NCBI RefSeq assembly: GCF_013072695.1
Contig: NZ_LXUK01000012.1
Span: 124,546 to 188,545, forward strand
Direction: 5' to 3'
Length of the DNA stretch: 64,000 nt
From: Acinetobacter sp. Ac_5812
GTDB lineage: Bacteria; Pseudomonadota; Gammaproteobacteria; Pseudomonadales; Moraxellaceae
Position 1 is the first letter of the stretch. Each line of letters starts with the position of its first letter. The position numbers were made by a program, and so were the translations under genes. Below are positions 56,823 through 64,000 of the stretch, in pieces. Under the pieces are notes generated by a model, which saw nothing but the letters and a program-made list of their open reading frames with translations, was not told the origin of the DNA and did no database searches.

Positions 56823-57269
56823 TTAGCTTAATTTTGCTTTGATTTTAGCAGATACTTGTGCAGGATCGGCACGCCCGGCTATGATCGGACGTAGAGAATT
56901 CATCACCTTACCCATATCTTTCATGCTAGTAGCTTCTTGAGCAGCAATCGTTTGCTCAATGATGGAATCAAGTTCTTCCTCAGTCATAGCGGCTGGTAGA
57001 AATTGAGAAATAACCTCAACTTCGGCTTGTTCCTTACTAGCTAAATCATCTCGACCAGCGCCAGAAAAGGCCTTGATCGATTCTTTACGTTGTTTAATTT
57101 GCTTTTCAATGACCGCAAGAACCTGAGCATCGTCAAGCTCAATGCGCTCATCGACTTCGATTTGCTTAATTGCTGCCTGTACACCACGAAGAACCGTTAC
57201 TGTTGCCATATCTTTGGCACGCATTGAGTTTTTTAATACGTCAGTAATCTGGTTTTTTAAAGTATTCAT
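56823..57269 (-). CDS. yqeY: GatB/YqeY domain-containing protein
   Basis: The 148-residue protein is YqeY-like: TLKNQITDVLKNSMRAKDMATVTVLRGVQAAIKQIEVD, QIKQRKESIKAFSGAGRDDLASKEQAEVEVISQFLP and MGKVMNSLRPIIAGRADPAQVSAKIKAKL. This domain is shared with the C-terminus of GatB, which binds tRNA; the free protein has no settled role. ATG 57269 is used; an in-frame TTG 18 bases upstream was rejected. It follows rpsU by 29 bases on the same strand, a conserved neighbourhood of the rpsU operon. Confidence 0.92.
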   Translation of the reverse strand: MNTLKNQITDVLKNSMRAKDMATVTVLRGVQAAIKQIEVDERIELDDAQVLAVIEKQIKQRKESIKAFSGAGRDDLASKEQAEVEVISQFLPAAMTEEELDSIIEQTIAAQEATSMKDMGKVMNSLRPIIAGRADPAQVSAKIKAKLS

Positions 57270-57298
57270 AGTATTTTCAGCAGTCAATCACAAATTAA

Positions 57299-57514
57299 TT
57301 AGTAAAGGCGAGTAGTACGTACAGATTCGCGAGTCAATTTCTTTTGATAACGCTTAACTGCAGCAGCTTTTTTGCGCTTACGTTCTTGAGTTGGTTTCTC
57401 ATAGAATTCGCGCTTACGAACGTCAGCTAAAACACCCGCTTTTTCGCATGAACGTTTGAAACGACGGATAGCTACGTCTACTGGTTCGCCTTCTTTCAAC
57501 TTAACTTGTGGCAT
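57299..57514 (-). CDS. rpsU: 30S ribosomal protein S21
   Basis: The 71-residue protein is a normal S21: [59 protein letters not shown]. It contacts the Shine-Dalgarno helix region on the small subunit during initiation. It is divergent from tsaD, as in many proteobacteria, and heads a transcript with yqeY. TTAGAGGATTTTACATG gives a good ribosome-binding site (reading the minus strand). Confidence 0.97.
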   Translation of the reverse strand: MPQVKLKEGEPVDVAIRRFKRSCEKAGVLADVRKREFYEKPTQERKRKKAAAVKRYQKKLTRESVRTTRLY

Positions 57515-57592
57515 GTAAAATCCTCTAAGATGATGGATAAGATCTAACGCACTATTGCACTAGATCGCAAGTGAAGGTCAGTATTTTACTCA

Positions 57593-57620
57593 TTTACAAC
57601 TCAGATCACAAGTCTATAAT
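57593..57620 (+). promoter_or_regulatory. Candidate sigma-70 promoter of tsaD
   Basis: TTTACA (57593-57598) and TATAAT (57615-57620) are spaced by 16 bases, 40 bases before the tsaD start. The -10 is a consensus match and the -35 differs from TTGACA at one position. The gap is shared with divergent rpsU. Confidence 0.6.
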
Positions 57621-57659
57621 AGCCCTGATATTACTTTTGATCGTTGTAAAGGCAGTTTA

Positions 57660-58667
57660 ATGATTGTTTTGGGCTTAGAAACTTCGTGTGATGAAACTGG
57701 GTTAGCACTCTATGATAGCGAGCTCGGCTTACGTGGACAGGTTCTATATAGCCAGATCAAATTACATGCGGAATATGGTGGCGTCGTTCCTGAGTTGGCT
57801 TCACGTGATCATGTTCGTAAGATGATTCCTTTGATTAATCAACTGCTTGAGCAAAGTGGCGTCAAAAAGCAAGAAATTGATGCAGTGGCTTATACCCGTG
57901 GTCCAGGACTGATGGGGGCATTGATGACTGGGGCTTTATTTGGCCGCAGTTTAGCCTTTGCATTTAATAAGCCTGCAATTGGTGTACACCATATGGAAGG
58001 TCATATGCTGGCGCCATTACTTTCGGAAAATCCACCGGAATTTCCGTTTGTGGCTTTATTGGTTTCAGGTGGGCATACCCAATTAATGGCGGCCTATGGA
58101 ATCGGTCAATATGAATTGCTCGGTGAGTCGATTGACGATGCAGCGGGTGAAGCCTTTGATAAAGTTGCAAAAATGATGAAACTACCTTATCCGGGCGGTC
58201 CCAATATTGCGAAGTTAGCCTTACAAGGTGATGCCAAAGCATTTGAATTTCCGAGACCAATCTTGCATCAAGGTTTGGATTTTTCTTTTAGTGGTCTTAA
58301 AACTGCAGTTTCAGTACAACTGAAAAAGTTAGGTGAAGAAAACCGTGATGCGGATGTGGCTGCCTCTTTCCAAGAGGCCGTTGTCGATACGCTCGCTAAA
58401 AAATCGGTGAAAGCTTTAAAACAAACAGGTTTAAAACGTTTGGTGATTGCCGGTGGTGTCAGTGCTAATTTGCGGTTGCGTGAACAATTAGAAACTTCAC
58501 TGGCAAAGATCAAGGCGCAAGTTTATTATGCCGAGCCCGCATTGTGCACAGACAATGGCGCCATGATTGCCTTTGCTGGATATCAACGTTTAAAAGCAGG
58601 GCAATATGATGGTTTGGCGGTGACGACAACACCAAGATGGCCAATGACTGAGTTACAGCCGACCTAA
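57660..58667 (+). CDS. tsaD: tRNA N6-threonylcarbamoyladenosine transferase TsaD
   Basis: TsaD, with TsaB and TsaE, transfers threonylcarbamoyl to A37 of tRNAs reading ANN codons. The 335-residue protein starts [19 protein letters not shown]. The metal-binding His residues are in GVHHMEGH (His111, His115). The nucleotide/threonylcarbamoyl loop is [11 protein letters not shown], and later motifs are SFSGLKTAV and [15 protein letters not shown] 57660 is preceded by a TAAAGGCAGTTTA site. It lies divergent from rpsU, the conserved arrangement. Confidence 0.97.
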   Translation: MIVLGLETSCDETGLALYDSELGLRGQVLYSQIKLHAEYGGVVPELASRDHVRKMIPLINQLLEQSGVKKQEIDAVAYTRGPGLMGALMTGALFGRSLAFAFNKPAIGVHHMEGHMLAPLLSENPPEFPFVALLVSGGHTQLMAAYGIGQYELLGESIDDAAGEAFDKVAKMMKLPYPGGPNIAKLALQGDAKAFEFPRPILHQGLDFSFSGLKTAVSVQLKKLGEENRDADVAASFQEAVVDTLAKKSVKALKQTGLKRLVIAGGVSANLRLREQLETSLAKIKAQVYYAEPALCTDNGAMIAFAGYQRLKAGQYDGLAVTTTPRWPMTELQPT

Positions 58668-58686
58668 AATGCAACGCATTCTTCTA

Positions 58687-58713
58687 AATTGATCCTTAGA
58701 TTATGGATCAATT
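58687..58713 (+). terminator. Perfect stem-loop after tsaD
   Basis: AATTGATCC and GGATCAATT are exact reverse complements around a nine-base loop, 20 bases after the tsaD stop. No T-run follows, so it may be a 3' stem-loop rather than an intrinsic terminator. Confidence 0.45.
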
Positions 58714-58849
58714 TAGACCATTCTTATATTTAAAAATCAAATTCTTGATTTATGTACATGGCAAAGAGTTAAAGTCGACGCTATCGTATTAGAGTATTGG
58801 ATAAATTATTTATTTTTGATGAGCTAAAACTCATTGTGGAGTACAAAAG

Positions 58850-59353
58850 TTGAAAATTTCTTATATTTTTACATGTGGCCGATTAGAGTCTTTATTTAAG
58901 ATTCTCTGCCTCACTCAACAAGGTGAGAAAAAGGTCGAGTCAAAAGAAAAAGTTGTTGAACAATATAGAAAAGATATCGCTTTAGGGCGTCCTTTTGAAG
59001 AAACTGAACTTTATCAAATAATTGAGAAAAGTGAAGAAAAAATTGTCATTAATCGCTTGAGCAATATTCTTCGAGAAAAACCTACTCAACAGAAGAGTAG
59101 CTTTGATGCAGATGAATATAAAACAGGTGCATGGTCTGAGTTTAATGATTATAAGCTAGCTGTTCGATTCTCAAATGCGAAAACCGAGTTAAGTGAAAAA
59201 CACTTTGCGAAAACGGGTGAGTATATGACCAGTCGTGGTATTGCAAAATTGACAGGTTTTAATCCAAGCAACATTAAGAATATGTTGCATCATAAAAGAA
59301 GTGTGGTGAGAAAAATGCTCACAACTTTAGAGAAATTAGCAAAAGAGTATTAA
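58850..59353 (+). CDS. Unknown protein with a possible C-terminal DNA-binding helix-turn-helix
   Basis: The 167-residue frame starts at TTG 58850, supported by GTGGAGTACAAAAG eight bases upstream. The N-terminus has a short hydrophobic run with two cysteines (MKISYIFTCGRLESLFKILCL), followed by Lys/Glu-rich helix. The last 40 residues (MTSRGIAKLTGFNPSNIKNMLHHKRSVVRKMLTTLEKLAKEY) look like a helix-turn-helix. I do not recognise a family. It is followed by a perfect 12-bp stem-loop and stands alone between tsaD and a small membrane protein. Confidence 0.6.
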   Translation: MKISYIFTCGRLESLFKILCLTQQGEKKVESKEKVVEQYRKDIALGRPFEETELYQIIEKSEEKIVINRLSNILREKPTQQKSSFDADEYKTGAWSEFNDYKLAVRFSNAKTELSEKHFAKTGEYMTSRGIAKLTGFNPSNIKNMLHHKRSVVRKMLTTLEKLAKEY

Positions 59354-59372
59354 TCTTTTAAGCTCTCTTGTT

Positions 59373-59401
59373 GTTGCAGAGAAAATTGATTTCTCTGCAA
59401 C
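59373..59401 (+). terminator. Perfect 12-bp stem-loop after the unknown gene
   Basis: GTTGCAGAGAAA and TTTCTCTGCAAC are exact reverse complements around a five-base loop (ATTGA), 20 bases after the stop. The sequence after the stem is not a T-run, so it is a likely transcript end by another route. Confidence 0.5.
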
Positions 59402-59468
59402 GATGATAATTGTGGCTTAGCATCAAATTTTAGTTTGTATTCTTAATAATAAATAAAAAGGCAAAATA

Positions 59469-59792
59469 ATGTGGTCGGCTAAAGCAGCAACGATAGTTGC
59501 GTGGTTAAGTATAATTATTATTGCTGCGTCGGCAGTGTTTTCTATGTATGTTCTAAGCATTCCATGTGTCCCTGATCGAATCTGTGAAATGCCCCCAATT
59601 CATTTATTCTTTTTCTTGGCATTAATCATTGCAGTGATTTGTAATGTTATCGGCATCATTTTATCGGTCATTGGATTGAAGAAAGAAGAACCCATTAAAA
59701 AATTAGCCAAAGAGGCATTACGTTTTAATGGGAAAATCATCGCTTTTAGCTTTGTAACAACAATGTTGCTACTTTTGATTTTAATGACTTAG
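59469..59792 (+). CDS. Small three-helix membrane protein of unknown function
   Basis: The 107-residue protein has three hydrophobic segments: about 8-30 (ATIVAWLSIIIIAASAVFSMYVLSI), 45-70 (IHLFFFLALIIAVICNVIGIILSVIGL) and 82-106. Two cysteines (CVPDRICEMPP) lie in the first loop. AAAAGGCAAAATA gives a ribosome-binding site. No named family was recognised. It stands between the unknown HTH-like gene and the convergent EamA transporter. Function is unknown. Confidence 0.6.
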   Translation: MWSAKAATIVAWLSIIIIAASAVFSMYVLSIPCVPDRICEMPPIHLFFFLALIIAVICNVIGIILSVIGLKKEEPIKKLAKEALRFNGKIIAFSFVTTMLLLLILMT

Positions 59793-59800
59793 GCAGATTG

Positions 59801-60727
59801 CTAAGTCAATTGTTGTGAACGATCTGCTTTAGACAGTACTGCTAGACAAACAAAAATCAGAACCATACCAACCCAACCAATCGGAGCCAATTGCTCACCG
59901 ACTAATAAAACGGCAAACAAAGCGGCAACCAGTGGTTCAAATAAGGTCAGTGTGGTCGCGGTACTGGCTGAAATGGTCTTTAAGGCATAACCAAATAACA
60001 GATAACCGAGAAACATTGGGATCAGCATCATATAACCGACAACATACAAATTCACAGGCTCATCAAACAGGTTTGAACCCGTAAAAAATAACGTAGGTAA
60101 TAGAATTAAAGCACCAAAACCAAAAATTAATCCCATCGAAGCCTTTGAGTCGACCCCACGGTCAATCATCTTCTTTGCAGCCCAAGAATATAACGAATAG
60201 GTCAGAGCTGCGATCAGCCCAAGAATAATGCCAATGCTTTTCTGATCTGTCGCAATCGTGTGTGCAGATGTTTGGGAGTGTGATTCACCAATCGAGAGCA
60301 ATAAGACACCAGCGACACCAAAAATAAAGCTGATAAACCACTTGCCTGAAAGTGCTTTTTTATCAAAGAACTTTTCCAGTAATGCCGTAAATAAAGGGGC
60401 TGAACCAATTGAGACGACCGTACCAATGGTAATCCCCGCCATACGCATTGATGAATAGAAAGCCAGTGGATAAATCGCAACTGAGACCATACCAATCAAC
60501 AGCAAGGGATAGTAAGAGCGAATTTGAGGTAAATGACTACGGATATTTTTATGGGCTAATAAAGCTTGTAATAAACCACCGCCACCCATTGCGATTGCGC
60601 CAATCGCTAAAGGACTTAGATTTGGGGCATAAGAGGCGGCTGTGCCTGTGGTTCCCCATAAAATAGAGGCAATGAGGACAGCGATAAAGCCAGAATGAGC
60701 ACTGAGGCTAAAAGAGGTGGTACTCAC
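59801..60727 (-). CDS. EamA/DMT-family transporter
   Basis: The 308-residue protein has about ten hydrophobic segments in two EamA repeats (first FIAVLIASILWGTTGTAASYAPNLSPLAIGAIAMGGGGLL; second IGIILGLIAALTYSLYSWAAKKM... ending APIGWVGMVLIFVCLAVLSKADR). These DMT proteins export amino acids, drugs or small metabolites; substrate is unknown. Its start overlaps the stop of the TetR gene by four bases (ATGA), so the TetR regulator and the transporter are one operon, with the regulator first. Confidence 0.92.
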   Translation of the reverse strand: MSTTSFSLSAHSGFIAVLIASILWGTTGTAASYAPNLSPLAIGAIAMGGGGLLQALLAHKNIRSHLPQIRSYYPLLLIGMVSVAIYPLAFYSSMRMAGITIGTVVSIGSAPLFTALLEKFFDKKALSGKWFISFIFGVAGVLLLSIGESHSQTSAHTIATDQKSIGIILGLIAALTYSLYSWAAKKMIDRGVDSKASMGLIFGFGALILLPTLFFTGSNLFDEPVNLYVVGYMMLIPMFLGYLLFGYALKTISASTATTLTLFEPLVAALFAVLLVGEQLAPIGWVGMVLIFVCLAVLSKADRSQQLT

Positions 60728-61302
60728 TTTGAAACCTCTTGCTCTAATAGATTCTGAACCATTTGTTTTGCAGCAAATACTTTGTCACTGGAACTTTCTA
60801 AACCAGCACGAGCAATGCAACCTTCCAAGATAAATGAAAGCAGTAGTGCCAGTTCTTTGACTCGTTGTGGGTCGGTGCTGAGTTGCTGCAAATGACCCGC
60901 TAAAATCGCTTCAATTTCATCTTTATGCTGTTTAACAGCTAAACGTTCGGGGCTATGTGCGGGGAATTCTGCGGCTGCATTGAGTAGGCCACAACCACGG
61001 AAACCCTTTTCATAAGCGAATTCGGCATGATCTTGATAGGCATCAAAAACCGCCAAAATACCTTCAATTGGGGTTTGGATTTGAGCTTTTCTCTTTTCGT
61101 ATAAATCTAGCCATTCTTGGTGGCGGGCTTCGATATAGCAGGTGATCAGATCTGATTTGGTAGCAAAGTTATTGTATAACGACATTTTGGCGACGTTGGC
61201 TTTCTCTGTAATGCTGTTGATGCCTGTATTGCTAATGCCATCGTTATAGAACAGGGTAGATGCTGCATCCAAGATTTTTTGTTTTGCTGATTTCGAGTTC
61301 AT
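60724..61302 (-). CDS. TetR/AcrR-family regulator of the EamA transporter
   Basis: The 192-residue protein has the TetR N-terminal helix-turn-helix (KQKILDAASTLFYNDGISNTGINSITEKANVAKMSLYNNFATKSDLI, about residues 8-55). A C-terminal ligand domain with GFRGCGLLNAAAEFPAHSPERL follows, a stretch typical of a large TetR subgroup. It is first in an operon with the transporter, which suggests it represses that operon until an exported compound binds. Its operator could not be located in the 150 bases before it. Confidence 0.9.
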   Translation of the reverse strand: MNSKSAKQKILDAASTLFYNDGISNTGINSITEKANVAKMSLYNNFATKSDLITCYIEARHQEWLDLYEKRKAQIQTPIEGILAVFDAYQDHAEFAYEKGFRGCGLLNAAAEFPAHSPERLAVKQHKDEIEAILAGHLQQLSTDPQRVKELALLLSFILEGCIARAGLESSSDKVFAAKQMVQNLLEQEVSK

Positions 61303-61451
61303 AAGAAAATATATTTGTGTATACTGACCTACCTAATTTTATTGAAAAGTAAATTATTTGCAAGGGGAAATTGGAATTTCATTGAATTCTGATGAACAGG
61401 ATGGCATCGATTAAAACGCTGACACTGCGCTTTAATCGATAGATGGATTAT

Positions 61452-61991
61452 TCAATATTTTTTCTTACTGTGGATAAAAGCTAATCCATACACAGGCCAT
61501 TTCTTTTCTGATTTTAGATTGTTGACCAGCCATGCGATCAATACCAATGCAATTGAACCGAGCAGCACAGGGAAGAATAAGAAACCCCAATGGTATTGAA
61601 TGGTATTGGCCGTTAGCAAAATCACCAATGGATTTGCGCCAGCAGGTGGATGAACACAACGCAGAAGTTGCATGGCTGCAATTGCACAACCGACCGACAG
61701 AGCAATGCTTAAAGCCGATGTACCAAAAACTTTAAGAAACAGTAAGCCAATAAAGGCTGAGATGAAATGCCCCAAAATAACATTGCGGGGTTGAGCCAAA
61801 GGCGATTGTGATACGGCATACAAGATCACACAGGTTGCGCCAAAAGGCGCCATGATAAATAGATTGTGGGTGAATTTGCTGAGCAGGATTAAGATCAAGA
61901 TGCTTAATGTGCCGCCAATCAAACTTCTTATAATATCAATTGATTGGGGCATGGGAGCAAGATGCTCTCTACCGTTGAATAAAGATAACAT
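61452..61991 (-). CDS. HPP-family integral membrane protein
   Basis: The 179-residue protein has about five hydrophobic helices and the HPP signature VHPPAGANPL, with MAPFGATCVILYAVSQSPLAQPRNVILGHFISAFIGL before it. Homologues act in nitrite or anion transport in chloroplasts and cyanobacteria, but the bacterial role is not settled. ATG 61991 gives the natural N-terminus (MLSLFNGREHLAPMPQSID); the frame runs back to 62099 across the TetR operator. It is divergent from the TetR gene at 62083 and is likely its target. Confidence 0.88.
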   Translation of the reverse strand: MLSLFNGREHLAPMPQSIDIIRSLIGGTLSILILILLSKFTHNLFIMAPFGATCVILYAVSQSPLAQPRNVILGHFISAFIGLLFLKVFGTSALSIALSVGCAIAAMQLLRCVHPPAGANPLVILLTANTIQYHWGFLFFPVLLGSIALVLIAWLVNNLKSEKKWPVYGLAFIHSKKKY

Positions 61992-62041
61992 GGTGATCTC
62001 AGGACTGGGTTGCTTTATGACGATAATAGAACTAAAATTAC

Positions 62042-62065
62042 AAATAGTACAGATCTGTACTATTT
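62042..62065. promoter_or_regulatory. Perfect 24-bp palindrome, candidate TetR operator
   Basis: AAATAGTACAGA is followed directly by its exact reverse complement TCTGTACTATTT. It lies 17 bases before the TetR start at 62083 and 50 bases before the HPP start at 61991. TetR proteins bind palindromes of this kind, so it should repress both genes. Confidence 0.85.
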
Positions 62066-62082
62066 TGAATGAGTAAATCTTT

Positions 62083-62643
62083 ATGTCGAAGTCAGCCAAT
62101 AAAATTTTGCATACCGCAGAAAAATTATTTTATGAGAATAGTTTTGTTGGTGTCGGGGTTGACCTTATTCGAGATGAATCTGGCTGTTCAAAAACCACCA
62201 TGTACACCTATTTCAAAAACAAAAATCAATTGGTGAAGTCGGTCTTAGAGGCTCGAGATGAAAAGTTTAGGCAGCGTCTGTTGGATTATGTGGCGGAGGC
62301 AACAGGACGAGAGGCATTGAACAGGTTGATCGATTGGCACTTATTATGGTTTCAAGAAGATAACTTTAAAGGATGTTTATTCGTCAGAGCTGTGGCTGAG
62401 TCGCATGTGGGTGATCAAGACATCATCTCTATATCTAAAGAACATAAAGTTTGGATTAGAAACTTGATTACAAAATATTTGCAATCTTATTCAAAGGCAG
62501 CAATGTTGGTTGAAGTGACTTATACGCTGATTGAAGGGCTCATTAGCCGATTCTTGGTCGAAGGTTATGATGCAAACGTGGCAGTGGAGATTAAGGATTC
62601 AGTCAATCAAATGATTGATACTTTGAACGCTTCGAGCAATTAG
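62083..62643 (+). CDS. TetR-family regulator divergent from the HPP gene
   Basis: The 186-residue protein has the TetR helix-turn-helix (NKILHTAEKLFYENSFVGVGVDLIRDESGCSKTTMYTYFKNKNQLV, about residues 6-51). A ligand domain with FKGCLFVRAVAES follows, the same subgroup as the other TetR in this window. The promoter gap contains a perfect 24-bp palindrome. It probably represses itself and the HPP gene. The effector is unknown. The 3' end runs into a perfect 13-bp stem-loop. Confidence 0.9.
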   Translation: MSKSANKILHTAEKLFYENSFVGVGVDLIRDESGCSKTTMYTYFKNKNQLVKSVLEARDEKFRQRLLDYVAEATGREALNRLIDWHLLWFQEDNFKGCLFVRAVAESHVGDQDIISISKEHKVWIRNLITKYLQSYSKAAMLVEVTYTLIEGLISRFLVEGYDANVAVEIKDSVNQMIDTLNASSN

Positions 62644-62657
62644 ATCGTAAAGGGAAA

Positions 62658-62692
62658 TGATGAGTCTTTGACGTTTCAGCAAAGACTCATCA
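62658..62692. terminator. Perfect 13-bp stem-loop between convergent genes
   Basis: TGATGAGTCTTTG and CAAAGACTCATCA are exact reverse complements around a nine-base loop, between the TetR stop (62643) and the stop of the DUF6670-like gene (62708). T-runs are weak on both sides. Confidence 0.55.
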
Positions 62693-62707
62693 ACTTGTTC
62701 AGTTCAT

Positions 62708-63808
62708 TTAATCCTTAAATGCGTTCTGATTTTCTACATCCACATATTCGATATAACCACGACCTTGAACAGGGGCATTTAAATATTCACCTGTGAAGGT
62801 ATAAGCACTGGCATAGCCAATGCCATGACCATAACGGAATGGACTATCAATTTCCGCGGTGATATCTAAAATTTTCTGATCAGCATCGTCTTTGACAGAC
62901 CAAGTGAACAATTGCGGTAAGCGCATTTTCTTACCACTTGGGGAAACATAATCATCAATTTGATGAGCAATGACCTTGAATTCGACATTGGTGTAGACTT
63001 CAGCAGGCTTATCGGTATGACGGACATGCAGACTATAGGCCGCAGGTTGCCCTAGAATATCGGCTTTGGTGAGCAGTAATTGGGTGGTCTCAGTTAAGTT
63101 AATAATTTGATAGGTAAAGAAATCGAGTGGTAATTTATACGGTTCAGGCAATAGTTTTTTCACCACACCATGTGCACCTGCTGCACGGGCATATTCATAG
63201 GTACATAAGCCTTCAGCGGGAGTGGTTTTACCTTGATATTCAAGTTGACCTTTAAAGCTCGCCAATAAACTAAAATGATCATAAATCGGGGTTTTGATAA
63301 ACCATGAAATTTGATCGGTGACATCTAAATCAAATTCAAAGCTGAGTCCATGGTAGGCACCTTTGAGATGAATATTCGGTAATGTGCCTTGAATTGAAAC
63401 TTCTTCGCCAAGTTCAATAGTTGTTCCATTGTCTTGGATATTAGCTTGTTCTGGGATTATGTAGGCTTTTAAAAGATGCTCATCCACAGCAGCGGTACTG
63501 GAAAAGAAAGTTGCTGTTTTTCTCGGGTCACCCAAAGTAATGTCATCATGGTCAAAAGCCAATGCGCCAGGCGTACCCAACAAAATCATAATATTTAAAT
63601 AACGATGAGGTTCTGGGAGGAGTGGAAAGAAAATTCCATAATGCGTCCATGTATAAAATTTTTCTTCAGTACGTGGGCGAATTATGTCTGGTTCTGAAAA
63701 TGGTGTTGTTGAATATTTTACGGCTTTATCGAGCGTACCTTGTGCCAATAACAGGCTTTTACCCAAAATTTTGCTGGTCAGGGATGTTGGTGGCAATTGT
63801 TTCTTCAT
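62708..63808 (-). CDS. DUF6670-like protein of unknown function
   Basis: The 366-residue protein has no signal peptide or membrane helix I trust. It contains lipocalin-like beta-rich segments (TYLNIMILLGTPGALAFDHDD-type; GLSFEFDLDVTDQISWFIKTPIYDHFSLLASFKG; CTYEYARAAGAHG). I recall such proteins as DUF6670 in Acinetobacter, related to hydroxysteroid or lipid-modifying neighbours, but this is from memory. TTAGGAAACAAG precedes ATG 63808 on the minus strand, which decides against a TTG at 63826. Its start codon lies next to one arm of a 14-bp inverted repeat. Confidence 0.65.
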   Translation of the reverse strand: MKKQLPPTSLTSKILGKSLLLAQGTLDKAVKYSTTPFSEPDIIRPRTEEKFYTWTHYGIFFPLLPEPHRYLNIMILLGTPGALAFDHDDITLGDPRKTATFFSSTAAVDEHLLKAYIIPEQANIQDNGTTIELGEEVSIQGTLPNIHLKGAYHGLSFEFDLDVTDQISWFIKTPIYDHFSLLASFKGQLEYQGKTTPAEGLCTYEYARAAGAHGVVKKLLPEPYKLPLDFFTYQIINLTETTQLLLTKADILGQPAAYSLHVRHTDKPAEVYTNVEFKVIAHQIDDYVSPSGKKMRLPQLFTWSVKDDADQKILDITAEIDSPFRYGHGIGYASAYTFTGEYLNAPVQGRGYIEYVDVENQNAFKD

Positions 63809-63865
63809 CTTGTTTCCTAAACTCAATCCATGCTGTGACAGCTAGATTATGAGAAACAATTGCCA
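63791..63865 (-). promoter_or_regulatory. 14-bp inverted repeat across the start of the DUF6670-like gene
   Basis: TGGCAATTGTTTCT (63791-63804) lies in codons 2-6 of the gene. Its exact reverse complement AGAAACAATTGCCA (63852-63865) lies in the upstream leader, 47 bases away. In the RNA the two would pair and hide the ATG at 63806-63808 and the ribosome-binding site between. It could also be two copies of one protein-binding site. Confidence 0.55.
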
Positions 63866-63909
63866 ATGCTAAGCGGAAATAAGGACAAAGCTACGGCTTT
63901 TCAGGACAT

Positions 63910-64000
63910 TTATGCAGAGGCTTTGTTCGATAATTTTTCTAGATTTTGTGAACCAATCCAGTGTTTTGAGAACTGATAAGCAGCACGTCCAGAACGCTGA
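63910..64000 (-). CDS. C-terminal end of a gene running off the right edge
   Basis: On the minus strand the frame ending at TAA (63910-63912) is open to the window edge and encodes about 29 residues: it reads ...QRSGRAAYQFSKHWIGSQ and ends SNKASA. I do not recognise the family. It is followed by about 45 bases and then the DUF6670-like gene's promoter region. The rest of the gene lies outside the window. Confidence 0.45.
   Translation of the reverse strand, partial: QRSGRAAYQFSKHWIGSQNLEKLSNKASA

Noticed and set aside
1..64000. CRISPR arrays, insertion sequences and prophage genes
   Set aside because: No repeat-spacer pattern, transposase, integrase or phage structural protein was recognised anywhere in the window.

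Overview
The window looks like chromosomal DNA of an Acinetobacter species. The GC content is low. The SOS-type locus is Acinetobacter-specific: a 203-residue UmuD (UmuDAb) with cleavage and active-site residues at the positions published for that protein, a divergent DdrR-like gene, and an AACTTGAA-N11-TTCAAGTT operator. The LOS transport genes, the fused KipI-KipA protein and many LysR/TetR regulators fit the same genus. I see no prophage, insertion sequence, CRISPR array or rRNA. There is one tRNA (Gly-GCC).

Layout. 1-2.1 kb: end of rpsB, tsf, an NlpE-type lipoprotein and a zinc-independent L36. 2.2-5.3 kb: tRNA-Gly, cysS and an NCS1 permease broken by one in-frame TGA. 5.7-9.1 kb: the Kdo/LOS export operon kdsD-kdsC-lptC-lptA-lptB. 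9.4-14.3 kb: a three-gene type I secretion system (outer-membrane factor, ABC transporter, HlyD adaptor) without an adhesin substrate. 14.4-22.3 kb: YigZ, a hexapeptide acyltransferase, a tandem universal stress protein, an O-methyltransferase, an M15-like lipoprotein, FdxA, a GNAT enzyme and MutS. 23-25.7 kb: a TerC/CBS/CorC membrane protein and a DUF4424 protein.

25.8-33.2 kb is a coherent catabolic block for 5-oxoproline (pyroglutamate): LysR, an NRAMP-like transporter, PxpA, a DUF1445/D-glutamate-cyclase-family protein, fused PxpB-PxpC, and a fused biotin carboxylase-biotin carrier. Together the last two resemble a split urea carboxylase. 33.2-45.4 kb is a looser region: an AraC-type regulator, a TonB-dependent receptor with a candidate Fur box, three small proteins, LysR regulators, a metallo-beta-lactamase-fold hydrolase, a methyltransferase, and a Crp-like regulator with an HSL-type esterase.

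45.6-48 kb: ddrR, umuDAb and umuC (error-prone repair). 48.2-56 kb: LysR/azoreductase pair, an MBL-fold hydrolase, a possible DNA polymerase III psi (HolD-like) protein, a D-2-hydroxyacid dehydrogenase, a PlsC-like acyltransferase, a BepA-like M48 protease, a GFA-family protein and a secreted small protein. 56.1-56.8 kb: a solitary Hint-domain protein flanked by near-identical 28-bp direct repeats that encode its own last residues; I consider this the most unusual item. 56.8-58.7 kb: yqeY, rpsU and divergent tsaD. 58.8-64 kb: two unknown small proteins, a TetR/EamA operon, an HPP-family protein divergent from a TetR gene across a perfect 24-bp palindrome, a DUF6670-like protein whose start lies in a 14-bp inverted repeat, and the end of a gene running off the edge.

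Starts were chosen from ribosome-binding sites and family lengths. All functions come from recognising motifs by eye; no database search was run.
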